In this document: in pieces, positions 17,448 through 25,956 of the stretch
Position numbering within the stretch: position 1 is the stretch's first letter
Layout: each line of letters starts with the position of its first letter
Assembly (NCBI GenBank): GCA_029577135.1
Contig: JARQPW010000017.1
Coordinates: 1-52,845 of the forward strand
DNA length: 52,845 nt
Direction: 5' to 3'
Origin: Acidimicrobiales bacterium
GTDB taxonomy: Bacteria; Actinomycetota; Acidimicrobiia; Acidimicrobiales; MedAcidi-G1
Position numbers and translations under genes: made by a program
Notes under the pieces: model-generated
What the model was told of the DNA's origin: nothing
The model's database searches: none
What the model saw: the letters and a program-made list of their open reading frames with translations, nothing else

Positions 17448-17468
17448 CCCGGCCGGCCCTCCGGGTCA
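17445..17468. terminator. Hairpin made of two converging stop codons
   Basis: TGACCCGG (17445-17452) and CCGGGTCA (17461-17468) form a perfect 8-bp stem with an 8-base loop. The left arm starts with the TGA of the lipoprotein gene and the right arm is the complement of the leuA TGA. It has no T-run, so termination strength is uncertain. Confidence 0.55.
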
Positions 17469-19040
17469 GCCGAGGTGGCCGGGACGGTCCACGGCGTTGG
17501 GATCCTCACCGGTGGCCCGCACCCGGGCGATCTTGTTGAGTGCGGCCACGAACGCTCGGGCCGACGCCTCGACGACATCGGTCGACAGCCCCCGTCCCGA
17601 CACCTTGACGCCGTCGCTGCTCTCGAACGAGAGCGTCACGTCGGCCAGGGCGTCGACACCGCCGGTCACCGAGATCACCGTGTAGTCGGTGAGGCGACCA
17701 TCGACGCCGGTGGCCTGCTTGATGGCGGTGCAGGAGGCATCGACCATCCCGTCGCCGGTGGCGGACACCTCGACCCGCCGGCCGGCCACCTGCAGCACCA
17801 GGTCGGCGGCAGGCGTGTTCAAGGTGCCGCCGCGCACCTCGAGGCTGACGAGTTCGTACTCCTGATGGATGGGGCCACCGAGCTCCTCGGCAACGAGCGC
17901 CTCGAGGTCGGCGTCGGTGAGCTGCACCTTGCGGTCGGCCAACTCCTTGAAGCGGGCGAAGGTGGCGTTGAGGACATCGCCATGGATCTCGATGCCCATC
18001 TTGGCCAGCGTGTCCTTGAGGGCCGCCCGGCCCGAGTGCTTGCCGAGCACGATCTGGCTCTCGCCGGCACCGACGGCCTGCGGATCCATGATCTCGTAGG
18101 TGGTCCGTTCCCGGAGCACGCCGTGCTGGTGGATGCCCGCTTCGTGGGCGAAGGCGTTGCGCCCGACCACGGCCTTGTTGAACTGCACCGGGTAGCCCGT
18201 GAGTCGGCTCACCATTCGGCTGGAGCGGGCCAGTTCGCCGATCTCGATTCCCACTTCGACCTCGGGGAACTGCTCCTCGCGCGTGCGGATGGCCATGACG
18301 ATCTCCTCCATGGCCGCGTTGCCCGCCCGCTCACCGATCCCGTTGACGGTGCACTCGACCTGGCGTGCGCCCGCGGAGACGGCGGCCAGCGAGTTGGCGA
18401 CGGCGAGGCCGAGGTCGTTGTGGCAGTGGGTGCTGATGACGTACTCACCCGACACCCGCTGGCGGATCGCCCGAATGCGATCGGCCCACTCGACCGGCAC
18501 GGCGAAGCCGACCGTGTCGGGGATGTTGAGGGTGCTGGCGCCGTTGTCGACGGCAGCCTGGAGCACGTCGCACATGAAGTCGAAGTCGGAGCGGGAGGCG
18601 TCCTCCGGCGAGAACTCGACGTCTTCGGTGTACTCACGGGCCCGGGACACGGCCGAGACCGCCTCGTCCAGCACCTGCGCGGGGCTCATGCGCAACTTGT
18701 GCTCCATGTGGGTGGGGCTGGTGGCGATGAAGATGTGGATGCGCCGCTTCTCGGCAGGCTCGATGGCCTCCCAGCAGCGGTCGACGTCCTTGTGGGCGGT
18801 GCGGGACAGGCCGCAGATGACCGGGCCACGCACCGACGAAGCGATGGCATGCACGGCGTCGAAGTCGCCCTGGCTGGCGATTGGGAAGCCAGCCTCGATG
18901 TAGTCGACGCCCAGGCGTGCCAGTTGGTCGGCGATCTCGAGCTTCTCGCCGACGTCCAGGGAGATGCCCGGGGACTGCTCGCCGTCGCGGAGGGTGGTGT
19001 CGAAGATGACCACCCGTTCCTTCGCTGTCGTTGCGCTCAT
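17466..19040 (-). CDS. leuA: 2-isopropylmalate synthase
   Basis: A 524-residue protein. The catalytic TIM barrel (about 8-275) has DTTLRDGEQ (14-22) and STHCHNDLG (203-211), where His205 and His207 bind the metal. GERAGNAAMEE (236-246) is another family signature. The C-terminal dimer and allosteric domain (about 390-510) is present, so leucine feedback is likely. It condenses acetyl-CoA with 2-oxoisovalerate. The ATG at 19040 has AGGA seven bases upstream. A leader peptide and attenuator precede the gene, so transcription also responds to leucine supply. Confidence 0.97.
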   Translation of the reverse strand: MSATTAKERVVIFDTTLRDGEQSPGISLDVGEKLEIADQLARLGVDYIEAGFPIASQGDFDAVHAIASSVRGPVICGLSRTAHKDVDRCWEAIEPAEKRRIHIFIATSPTHMEHKLRMSPAQVLDEAVSAVSRAREYTEDVEFSPEDASRSDFDFMCDVLQAAVDNGASTLNIPDTVGFAVPVEWADRIRAIRQRVSGEYVISTHCHNDLGLAVANSLAAVSAGARQVECTVNGIGERAGNAAMEEIVMAIRTREEQFPEVEVGIEIGELARSSRMVSRLTGYPVQFNKAVVGRNAFAHEAGIHQHGVLRERTTYEIMDPQAVGAGESQIVLGKHSGRAALKDTLAKMGIEIHGDVLNATFARFKELADRKVQLTDADLEALVAEELGGPIHQEYELVSLEVRGGTLNTPAADLVLQVAGRRVEVSATGDGMVDASCTAIKQATGVDGRLTDYTVISVTGGVDALADVTLSFESSDGVKVSGRGLSTDVVEASARAFVAALNKIARVRATGEDPNAVDRPGHLG

Positions 19041-19110
19041 GGCGTGTTCCTGTCTGGTTGCTCTGTCAATCGTCTTGTGGACTGGTGTCGATGCGGGCGA
19101 ACTGCCCCTG

Positions 19111-19145
19111 AAAACCGAAGAACCCCCCGGCCCGGAGGCGGGAGG
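19111..19145 (-). terminator. leuA attenuator terminator
   Basis: On the complement, CCTCCCG (19139-19145) can pair with CGGGGGG (19123-19129) over a 9-base loop (seven pairs, one wobble), followed by TTCTTCGGTTTT (19111-19122). It lies between the leader peptide and leuA, 70 bases before the leuA ATG. Confidence 0.65.
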
Positions 19146-19148
19146 TGC

Positions 19149-19176
19149 GGGCGAACGCGTATGTGGACGTTCGCCC
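19149..19176 (-). promoter_or_regulatory. Leader hairpin upstream of the attenuator
   Basis: GGGCGAACG and CGTTCGCCC form a perfect 9-bp stem with a 10-base loop, starting at the leader stop codon. A ribosome stalled on the Leu codons would cover the near arm, so this is the probable sensor hairpin. The alternative antiterminator pairing was not resolved by eye. Confidence 0.55.
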
Positions 19177-19211
19177 TAGGTCAGAAGCAGGAGGTCGAAG
19201 TTCTGTCGCAT
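19176..19211 (-). CDS. leuA leader peptide with four consecutive Leu codons
   Basis: ATG at 19211 to TAG at 19176 encodes MRQNFDLLLLT, 11 residues. The four Leu codons (CTC CTG CTT CTG) sit just before the stop and a perfect hairpin, with a terminator next. This is the classic layout of transcription attenuation by leucine. TACACT (19220-19225, complement) lies eight bases upstream of the ATG, so the leader transcript is probably leaderless. Confidence 0.8.
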   Translation of the reverse strand: MRQNFDLLLLT

Positions 19212-19219
19212 CAGGAGAC

Positions 19220-19225
19220 AGTGTA
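19220..19225 (-). promoter_or_regulatory. -10 element TACACT of the leuA leader
   Basis: TACACT on the complement, eight bases before the leader peptide ATG. TTGCGT, 19 bases further upstream, is a possible -35. Confidence 0.55.
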
Positions 19226-19289
19226 GGCACGGTAACCACCCCGGACGCAACCCCCGTGGCCCACAAGCGACCAGGACCGCCAGGGGGAC

Positions 19290-19757
19290 TCAGTGCAGGT
19301 CGAGGGCGTGGACCCGCAGGATCCCGTCCCTGGACCGGAGGTCGTGGAGCGCTTCCGGTGGCACCGGCCCGTCGGTCGCAAGCACCATGACGGCGGTGTC
19401 CGCGCCCCGGTGGTGGCCGACCGCCATGCCGTCCCCGTTGACACGGGCGTCGCCGAGCACGGTGCCGACCAGGCCGATCATCCCGGGCACGTCCGCATTG
19501 CGCACGACGAGCATGTGGTCGGCGGGCGGCACGTCGACGCAGTGGTCGTCGATCATCAAGATCCGGGGCTCGGCGCGCAGGCCCACGAGCGTGCCGGCGA
19601 CGGCGTGCTCGTCGGAACGCAGGGTGACGGCGTTGCTTAAGTCCACGTCACCGATCTCCCCCCGGAACTCGACATCGAGGCGCCTGGGAAGGCGGCCGGC
19701 CAGTGCCCCGAACACCTCGCCCATCTTCTCGGCCAGCGGCGCGAACGGCCGGATCAC
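19290..19757 (-). CDS. Detached regulatory part (ASB remnant plus ACT domain) of phosphoglycerate dehydrogenase
   Basis: This stretch continues the serA frame after an in-frame TAG at 19767-19769. If it is started at the first GTG (19757), nine bases after the amber codon, it gives 155 residues. The N-terminal part matches the allosteric substrate-binding domain (RPFAPLAEKMGEVFGALAG; RRLDVEFRGEIG), but about 50 residues that this domain has in the M. tuberculosis enzyme are missing after GDVDLS. The rest is an ACT domain (MLVVRNADVPGMIGLVGTVLG), which binds serine in the family. It may be a separate subunit by reinitiation, the tail of a readthrough product, or a decaying domain. The ten bases GACGTGGACT occur both at the amber codon and at the apparent deletion point. 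Confidence 0.55.
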   Translation of the reverse strand: MIRPFAPLAEKMGEVFGALAGRLPRRLDVEFRGEIGDVDLSNAVTLRSDEHAVAGTLVGLRAEPRILMIDDHCVDVPPADHMLVVRNADVPGMIGLVGTVLGDARVNGDGMAVGHHRGADTAVMVLATDGPVPPEALHDLRSRDGILRVHALDLH

Positions 19758-19766
19758 CTCGGGCGC

Positions 19767-20726
19767 CTAGTCCACGTCGATGTTGACGGCGAACGGCACG
19801 AAGTCTCCGGCAAGGGCGAGGACGACCTGCTCGGCGATGGTCGTGCCGGCCTTGTCCTGGGCCTCGGTGGTGCTGGCCCCGAGGTGCGGCGTGACGATCA
19901 CGCCGGGCAGGCCGAACAGCGGCGACTCGGTGGTGGGCTCCTCGGCGAAGACGTCGAGTGCGGCGCCGGCGATCCTCCCCTCGCGGACGGCGTCGGCCAG
20001 CGCCTCCTCGTCGATGACACCGCCCCGGGCCACGTTCACGAGGCGCAGGCCCGGCTTGGCGAGCGCCAGCAGGTCGGCGTCGATGAGGCCCATGGTCTCG
20101 GGGGTAGGGGCCAGGTGGAGCGTGAGGAAGTCGGCCTGGGCGACCAGCTCCTCGAGGTCGAGCATCTCGACGCCGAGAGGGTGGGCGCTCTCCTCCGACA
20201 CGTACGGGTCGTGCGCCACGAGCCGCATGTCGAACGCCGCCGCCCGCTTCGCCACCATCTGGCCGATGCGGCCGAGGCCCACGATCCCGAGCGTCTTGTC
20301 GGCCAGCTCGACGCCCTGCCAGCGGGAGCGGTTCCAGACGCCGGCCACCAGGTCGGCATGGGCCTGCGGCACGTTGCGGGCCTGGGCCAGGAGGAGGGCC
20401 ATGGTGTGCTCGGCGGCGGACACCGAATTGGACAGGGGGGCGTTGACCACCATCACACCCCGCCGCGTGGCTTCGCTCACGTCCACGTTGTCGAGGCCGA
20501 CCCCGGCCCGGCCGACGACCAGCAGGCCCTCCGAGGCGGCGAGGACCTCGGCGGTCACCTGCGTGGCGGAACGGATGATCAGCCCGGCGGCGCCGTCGAG
20601 CGCCGAGACCAGTTCGTCGGCGTCAAGGCCCAGCCGAACGTCGACGTCGTGTCCGGCAGCGCGGAGCACGTCGAGGCCCGACTCGGCGATCCCCTCTACC
20701 ACCAGCACCCGTGCCATGCCAACCAT
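19767..20726 (-). CDS. serA: D-3-phosphoglycerate dehydrogenase, catalytic part, ended by an amber codon
   Basis: A 319-residue protein with the full catalytic and NAD-binding domains: GRAGVGLDNVD, the nucleotide motif GLGRIG, VNVARGGVIDEEAL with the conserved Arg, and TPHLGAST with the catalytic His. It makes 3-phosphohydroxypyruvate, the first step of serine synthesis. In related actinobacterial enzymes the chain goes on into ASB and ACT domains. Here a TAG ends it after VNIDVD, exactly at the domain boundary, while the same frame continues with recognisable regulatory sequence. The enzyme may therefore be made without its serine-sensing part. ATG 20726 and ATG 20717 are both possible starts. 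Confidence 0.9.
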   Translation of the reverse strand: MVGMARVLVVEGIAESGLDVLRAAGHDVDVRLGLDADELVSALDGAAGLIIRSATQVTAEVLAASEGLLVVGRAGVGLDNVDVSEATRRGVMVVNAPLSNSVSAAEHTMALLLAQARNVPQAHADLVAGVWNRSRWQGVELADKTLGIVGLGRIGQMVAKRAAAFDMRLVAHDPYVSEESAHPLGVEMLDLEELVAQADFLTLHLAPTPETMGLIDADLLALAKPGLRLVNVARGGVIDEEALADAVREGRIAGAALDVFAEEPTTESPLFGLPGVIVTPHLGASTTEAQDKAGTTIAEQVVLALAGDFVPFAVNIDVD

Positions 20727-20759
20727 CGTGGCGGCCCGGGCCCCCCGGGGACAACCCGG

Positions 20760-22673
20760 TTACGGGTGGATCTCGAGGGCCGGGAGGTCGTCGGCGGGAT
20801 CGAAGCCGAACCGTCCGGCGAAGAAAGCCAACTCGGCCTCGAGTGCACGGACCACGTTGGGGGCCCTCCGGAAGCCGTGGCCCTCGTCGGGGAACTCCAC
20901 GAGTGCATGCGGGACGCCGGCGGCCGCCAGGGCGTCGACCATGAGGTGCGCCTGGTTGGGCGGCACGATGGGGTCCTCGGAGCCCTGAAGCAGCAGCAGC
21001 GGCGTGGCCAGGCGGTCGACGTGGTGGATCGGCGAGCGCTCCCGGTAGACGGCCTCGTCCTCGGGCCAGCGGCCGACCAGCCGGTCCAGGTAGCGGGCCT
21101 CGAACTTGTGGGTGTCGGCGGCCAGCGCCGCCAGGTCGGCGATGCCGTAGCGGCTGGCCCCGGCGGCGAAGACGTCGTGGAACGTGAGGGCGGCCAGCAC
21201 GGTGAACCCCCCAGCGCTGCCGCCCCGGATGGCGAGCCGCTCGCCGTCGACGTCGCCCCGGTCGGCCAGGTGGCGGGCCACGGCGACGCAGTCGTCCACG
21301 TCGAGCACCCCCCAGCCGCCGCGGAGGCGGTGCCGGTAGGGGCGGCCATAGCCCGTCGAGCCCCGGTAGTCGACGTCGGCCACGGCGAAGCCCCGGCTGG
21401 TCCAATAGGCAATGCCGAGCTGCAGGTGCGTCCGGACGCAGCCGGTCGGACCGCCATGGACGAGGACGATCAGCGGCGGCCGCTCCCCCTCGGGAGCGAC
21501 GTGGTCCGGGCTGGCGGGCGGATAGACGAAGGCGTGGGCGTGTTCCGCACCGGATGTCGGGTAGTGGACCGGTTCGGGAACCGGCAGCCAGGCCGGATCG
21601 AGACCGAGGTCGCGGGCGGAGCGCAGGACCTCGGTGCCGGCTGGCGTCACCGCCACGACCTCGGGCTCGGTGGTCCACGAGGCGGCGACCGCCACCACGC
21701 CGTCGCCCCTGGCGGCCAGCGACCCGATGGAGGTGGCGGCGACGGGCACGTCGTCAAAGGGCATGTCGTCGACGGACCCGGCCGCCCGCAGCACGGCCAG
21801 GCGGTCGACGCCGCCCTCCCGGCGGGCGAACCACACGTCGTCGCCGACGAAGGCGTACCGGGAGAGCCCGAACACCCACTGGGGCGTGGCGACCTCGAAC
21901 TCGCCGGCCGTCAACTGGACCAGGTCGTCACCATCGAGCCGGAACAGGTGCCACCAGCCGTCCCGGTCACTGACCACGTGCAGGGCCCCGTCGGCCCGCC
22001 ACTCGGGCTGGAAGAACGACTCCCCCGCCGCCGCCACGCATCGTTCGCCCGCAACCGTGCCGCCATCGAGCCCGGCGACCCACAGCTCGCTGTCGTCCCA
22101 CGGCAGGTCCGGGTGGTCCCACTGGACCCAGGCCAGGCAACGACCGTCCGGCGAGACCCGGGGAGACGACACGAAGTCCGGCCCCGACACGAGCACCTCG
22201 ACCTGCTGCGAGCCGTCGAGCGGCACGGCCACGACCTCGTTGGCCGGCTCGCCGTTTCGATGGTGGTCCTCGCGGACGCACACGTACCAGCGGCCGTCCG
22301 GGGTGGGCCGACCGTCGGCGAAGCGGAAGCCACGCGCCATGTCGGGATCCGGGGTGAGTGCCGTCCGGGTGCCGTCGGGATCCTGTCGCCAGAGGCGCTG
22401 GTCGTCGTACTCGCTGTGGACGAGGACGCCGTCGCACACCCACCAGGCGCCGCCTCCGTACTCGTGGACGAGCGTCCGGACATTGGCGTCAGCGCCAAGG
22501 GCGTCGATGCCGTCGCACACGACCACCGTCCGGCCACCCTCGTCGGGCCGGGACTCGGCCCACCAGACGCAACCACCGTCGACGACGACCTCACCGAGCC
22601 CGGCAGCACCGGCCACCAGCGACTCGGCGGTGATCGGTGACGCCCAGGAACCGCAGGGCGCCGGGTTCACCAC
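20760..22673 (-). CDS. S9 family prolyl oligopeptidase-like peptidase
   Basis: A 637-residue two-domain serine peptidase. The N-terminal part (about 15-370) is a beta-propeller that gates the active site. The C-terminal part (about 395-620) is an alpha/beta hydrolase with nucleophile Ser486 in GGSAGG, Asp567 in GSEDPIVPP and His599 in DEGHGF. HGGPT (406-410) is the oxyanion region. No signal peptide is seen, so it is probably cytoplasmic. GTG 22673 lies four bases after the aminotransferase stop, so they form one operon. Likely an acylaminoacyl- or dipeptidyl-peptidase type. The exact specificity cannot be read from sequence. Confidence 0.9.
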   Translation of the reverse strand: MVNPAPCGSWASPITAESLVAGAAGLGEVVVDGGCVWWAESRPDEGGRTVVVCDGIDALGADANVRTLVHEYGGGAWWVCDGVLVHSEYDDQRLWRQDPDGTRTALTPDPDMARGFRFADGRPTPDGRWYVCVREDHHRNGEPANEVVAVPLDGSQQVEVLVSGPDFVSSPRVSPDGRCLAWVQWDHPDLPWDDSELWVAGLDGGTVAGERCVAAAGESFFQPEWRADGALHVVSDRDGWWHLFRLDGDDLVQLTAGEFEVATPQWVFGLSRYAFVGDDVWFARREGGVDRLAVLRAAGSVDDMPFDDVPVAATSIGSLAARGDGVVAVAASWTTEPEVVAVTPAGTEVLRSARDLGLDPAWLPVPEPVHYPTSGAEHAHAFVYPPASPDHVAPEGERPPLIVLVHGGPTGCVRTHLQLGIAYWTSRGFAVADVDYRGSTGYGRPYRHRLRGGWGVLDVDDCVAVARHLADRGDVDGERLAIRGGSAGGFTVLAALTFHDVFAAGASRYGIADLAALAADTHKFEARYLDRLVGRWPEDEAVYRERSPIHHVDRLATPLLLLQGSEDPIVPPNQAHLMVDALAAAGVPHALVEFPDEGHGFRRAPNVVRALEAELAFFAGRFGFDPADDLPALEIHP

Positions 22674-22677
22674 GGGA

Positions 22678-23877
22678 TCAGCCGTTCAGGAGGTCGGCGA
22701 TCCGGGTGATGCCCTCGCCGAGGTCGTCGTCGCCGAGGGCAAACGACAATCGAGCGTAGCCCGGCGCGCCGAAGGCCTCGCCGGGGACGATCGCCACCCT
22801 GGCCTCGTCGAGGATCAGCGCCGCCAGGTCGACCGTGGTCTCCGGGGTGTTCCCGGCAATGGTGTGACCGAGGAATGCCGTAAGGTCCGGGAAGGCGTAG
22901 AAGGCGCCCTGCGGGGTCATCAGCTCGACGCCGTCGATCGAGCGCAGCATCTCGACCATGCGCCGACGCCGACGGTCGAACGACCTGCGCATCATCGCCA
23001 CGTCCTCGAGACCGCCCGACACCGCGGCCAGGGCGGCCCGCTGCGACACGTTCGAGACGTGGCTGGTGGCATGTGACTGCAGGTTGGTGGCCGCCCTGAT
23101 GGCGTGGGCCGGGCCCAACAGCCACCCCACCCTCCAGCCGGTCATGGCGTAGGTCTTGGCGACACCGTTGACGACCAGGCAGGTGTCGGCGATCCCCGGG
23201 ACCAGGGCCCGCATCGAGTGGTGTTCGTGGCCGTCGTAGACGAGGTGCTCGTAGATCTCGTCGGTGATCACCCAGATGCCGTGCTCGACGGCCCAACGGC
23301 CGATGGCGGCGATCTCGTCGGCCGGGTAGACGGCGCCCGTCGGGTTCGACGGCGACACGAACATGAGCGCCTTCGTGCGCTCGGTGCGGGCAGCCTCGAG
23401 TTGCTCGACGGTCACCCGGAAGCCGGAGGCGGTGTCGGTGAGCAGCACCACGGGCACGCCGCCGGCGAGGGTGATCGACTCCGGGTAGGTGGTCCAGTAG
23501 GGCGCCGGCAGCAGGACCTCGTCGCCGGGGTCGAGCACTGCGGCGCAGGCGTTGTAGACGGCGTGCTTGCCGCCGTTGGTGACGAGGATCTCCGAGAGTT
23601 CGGGCCGCCAGGCGGAATCCCGCTCGGTCTTGTCGGCCAGAGCCTCCTTGAGGGCGGGCAGGCCGCCGGTCGGCGTGTACCGGTGGTTGGCGGTGTCGCG
23701 GCAGGCGGCCACGGCCGCCTCCACGATGTGGTCGGGAGTGACGAAGTCGGGCTCGCCGGCGCCGAAGCCGATGACGGGCTCGCCGGCCGCCTTGAGGGCC
23801 TTGGCGCGTGCGTCGACGGCCATGGTGGCCGACTCGGCGATGGCGCTGATCCGCCGGGAGAGTGGTGAGGGGCTCAT
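22678..23877 (-). CDS. Aspartate aminotransferase-type PLP enzyme
   Basis: A 399-residue fold-type I aminotransferase. [10 protein letters not shown] (39-48), HRYTPTGG (65-72), [10 protein letters not shown] (175-184), [10 protein letters not shown] (205-214), the PLP lysine Lys241 in [13 protein letters not shown], and the C-terminal YARLSFA with the carboxylate-binding Arg. Class I aspartate aminotransferases of this subgroup accept aspartate, sometimes prephenate. ATG 23877 is chosen because GGAGG stands just before it. A start 13 codons earlier lacks such support. It is followed directly by the S9 peptidase gene. Confidence 0.9.
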   Translation of the reverse strand: MSPSPLSRRISAIAESATMAVDARAKALKAAGEPVIGFGAGEPDFVTPDHIVEAAVAACRDTANHRYTPTGGLPALKEALADKTERDSAWRPELSEILVTNGGKHAVYNACAAVLDPGDEVLLPAPYWTTYPESITLAGGVPVVLLTDTASGFRVTVEQLEAARTERTKALMFVSPSNPTGAVYPADEIAAIGRWAVEHGIWVITDEIYEHLVYDGHEHHSMRALVPGIADTCLVVNGVAKTYAMTGWRVGWLLGPAHAIRAATNLQSHATSHVSNVSQRAALAAVSGGLEDVAMMRRSFDRRRRRMVEMLRSIDGVELMTPQGAFYAFPDLTAFLGHTIAGNTPETTVDLAALILDEARVAIVPGEAFGAPGYARLSFALGDDDLGEGITRIADLLNG

Positions 23878-23968
23878 GGGCCTCCGTTCGGGAAAGTCGT
23901 GCCGCCAGCCTGCCACCTGCGAAGGATGCTTCCGACCTTCATTCCGGTGTCACCGACGACCAGCCGGC

Positions 23969-25492
23969 TCAGGGAGCGATGGCCACCCGTGCGGTGGGCT
24001 CGGGGGCGGCCTGGCGGCGGGAGAGGCCACGGCGCAGGCCGGTCAACAGGGCGTTGCGCAGCTCGCAGGGGTCGATGAGCTCGTCGAATCCGAGGCCCGA
24101 GGCGCTGCGGTAGGCGGCCTCCATCTCGGCCTGCTGGAGGGCGGCGGCCTCCTCCTCGTCGGCGCCCAGGGCTTTGCCGGCTCCCTTCGCCCCCATGGCA
24201 CCCAGGATCGCCCCGGGAAAGGCCAGCGAGGCACTCTGGCCCGAGAATGACACCATCGACATCACCATCGATCCGAAGCCGAACGCCTTGCGCAGCGTGA
24301 CGTGCAACTTCACGGTGCGGGTCTGGGCCTGGGCGGCGAACATGCGGCCGCCGGCCCGCAGAACGCCGGCCTGCTCCGACCTCGTCCCGGCCAGCATCCC
24401 CGGGTTGTCGGACAGGAACACGAGCGGCAGGTGGAACGAGTCGGCCACCTGGATGAAGTGGGCGGCCTTGTCGGCTGCGTCGACGTCGATGGCTCCAGCC
24501 AGGGTTCGCGGCTGGTTGGCGACGACCGCCACCGGCTCACCGCCGAGGTGGCCGAGCACGCACAGCACGGACCGGCCGAAGTCGGGCTGGACCTCGAAGC
24601 ACCAGCCTCCGTCGAGTACGGCCCCGAGCACCCCGCACATGTCGTAGGCCTTCTTGTTGTCCTTCGGCACCAGGTCGAGGACTTCGGGGACGGGCCGTGG
24701 ACCGGTGTCAGCGCCCTCCGAACGGGGCGGATGGCTCCATGCGCTGGAAGGGAAGAACCCGAGGTAGGTCCGGATGTCGTCGAGCAGGGCACCGTCGTCG
24801 GCCGCCACGTTGTGGATCAGGCCGCTCGCCACCGCCACCTCCGGCCCGCCGAGCTCCTCCTTGGTGACGTCCTCCCCCAGCGAAGCCAGCACCACCGGTG
24901 GGCCGGCCGTGAACACGCAGGCATCGGCCGTCATGAGGGAGAAGTCCGACATCGGGACGATCAGCGCCCCGTGACCGGCCGAGGCGCCCATCACCCCGGT
25001 CACCACCGGGACCCGGCCCGAGAGCCGCGCCTGCTGGATGAGGTCGGTCGGTGCCCGGACGGGCCGGGGCTCGCCCGGCAGAGGCGGACGGTGGCCGGCC
25101 CCCTCGAGCAGCATCACCAGCGGGATCCGGTCGAGCTCGGCCAGTTCGGCGATGCGGTAGCGCTTGGCCGTGGAACCGGGACCGATGGAGCCGCCCATCA
25201 CGGTGAAGTCCTCGGCGCCGACCATCACCGGCCGACCGTCGATCGTGCCCGAGCCGGCGACCACGCCGTCGGCAGGAACCTCCCCGACCAGCGTGCCGAT
25301 CTCGGTGAACGAGTCGGGGTCGAGCAGGTGGTCGATGCGGGCACGGGCGTCGAGGCGGCCGGTGGCCCGACGGCGCTCGACCTTCTCGGCGCCACCCATC
25401 CCGCGGGCGGCCCCCTTGCGCTGCGCCAGGTCGTCGAGCAGCGGCGCCCAGTCGTCGAGCGGGTCTCCGGCGTCGCCTGGCGTCTCGGACAT
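23969..25492 (-). CDS. Acyl-CoA carboxylase carboxyltransferase (beta) subunit-like protein
   Basis: A 507-residue protein with two crotonase-like halves: N-terminal (about 25-245, with EKVERRRATGRLDARARI) and C-terminal (about 260-490, with DVDAADKAAHFIQVADSFHLPLV in two parts and NPGMLAGTRSE). These are hallmarks of the biotin-dependent carboxyltransferase beta family (AccD/PccB). No biotin carboxylase gene is adjacent, so the acyl-CoA substrate is unknown. The ATG at 25492 has GATACT seven bases upstream, another leaderless-like arrangement. Codons upstream of it are not used. Confidence 0.88.
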   Translation of the reverse strand: MSETPGDAGDPLDDWAPLLDDLAQRKGAARGMGGAEKVERRRATGRLDARARIDHLLDPDSFTEIGTLVGEVPADGVVAGSGTIDGRPVMVGAEDFTVMGGSIGPGSTAKRYRIAELAELDRIPLVMLLEGAGHRPPLPGEPRPVRAPTDLIQQARLSGRVPVVTGVMGASAGHGALIVPMSDFSLMTADACVFTAGPPVVLASLGEDVTKEELGGPEVAVASGLIHNVAADDGALLDDIRTYLGFFPSSAWSHPPRSEGADTGPRPVPEVLDLVPKDNKKAYDMCGVLGAVLDGGWCFEVQPDFGRSVLCVLGHLGGEPVAVVANQPRTLAGAIDVDAADKAAHFIQVADSFHLPLVFLSDNPGMLAGTRSEQAGVLRAGGRMFAAQAQTRTVKLHVTLRKAFGFGSMVMSMVSFSGQSASLAFPGAILGAMGAKGAGKALGADEEEAAALQQAEMEAAYRSASGLGFDELIDPCELRNALLTGLRRGLSRRQAAPEPTARVAIAP

Positions 25493-25527
25493 GCGGGCAA
25501 GTATCGCCCACGGTCGGGATCCGACCC

Positions 25528-25914
25528 TCAGTCGCACGACTCCAGGTACGGAGCCAGGAATTCGCGGGCCACCTCGCCCCGGGCCCGGTAGGCCAGGCCC
25601 CCGTAGATCTCGCAGGCCTGCACCCGCAGTTCCTCGGGGTGGCAGCCCAGCTCGTCGGCCCGCTCATCCAACTCGGAGGTCCGCATCAGGTGTTCGATCG
25701 CGGCGAGCGGGTCGCCGGGGTTGGCGGCCTCGAGTTCGACCAGTGTCTGGCCGGACAGCCGTTCGAGGACGTTCTCGGCGACAGCCCGGCCGGCCTCGAC
25801 GAGTTCTGCGCAGTCGTCGGCGGAGGCGGGGTCGGTCACCTCCGGGCTGCCGCACGCGGCACCGCCCAGCGCCCAGAGGGCGAGGACTGCGATGGAGACC
25901 CGGAGCCGCCGCAC
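25528..25914 (-). CDS. Small lipoprotein of unknown function
   Basis: A 128-residue exported protein with a signal peptide, lipobox ending GAAC (Cys21), and a helical Glu/Ala-rich domain with four further Cys that may pair in two disulfides. No enzyme motif. GTG 25914 is seven bases after TAGGTT (25922-25927, complement). It lies 35 bases upstream of the carboxyltransferase gene on the same strand but has its own promoter signal. Family not recognised. Confidence 0.75.
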   Translation of the reverse strand: MRRLRVSIAVLALWALGGAACGSPEVTDPASADDCAELVEAGRAVAENVLERLSGQTLVELEAANPGDPLAAIEHLMRTSELDERADELGCHPEELRVQACEIYGGLAYRARGEVAREFLAPYLESCD

Positions 25915-25921
25915 GCTCCCG

Positions 25922-25927
25922 AACCTA
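25922..25927 (-). promoter_or_regulatory. -10 element TAGGTT of the small lipoprotein gene
   Basis: TAGGTT on the complement, seven bases before GTG 25914. Leaderless geometry. Confidence 0.5.
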
Positions 25928-25956
25928 TCCCCGGTCCGGGTCGGGAGGGAGGCGCC

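Noticed and set aside
19767-19769. TAG in serA as pyrrolysine
   Set aside because: No pyrrolysine genes are seen, such use is not expected in this lineage, and the site is a domain boundary, not an active site.
19884-22640. 918-codon plus-strand frame opposite serA and the S9 peptidase
   Set aside because: It spans two well-supported minus-strand genes and shows shadow composition.
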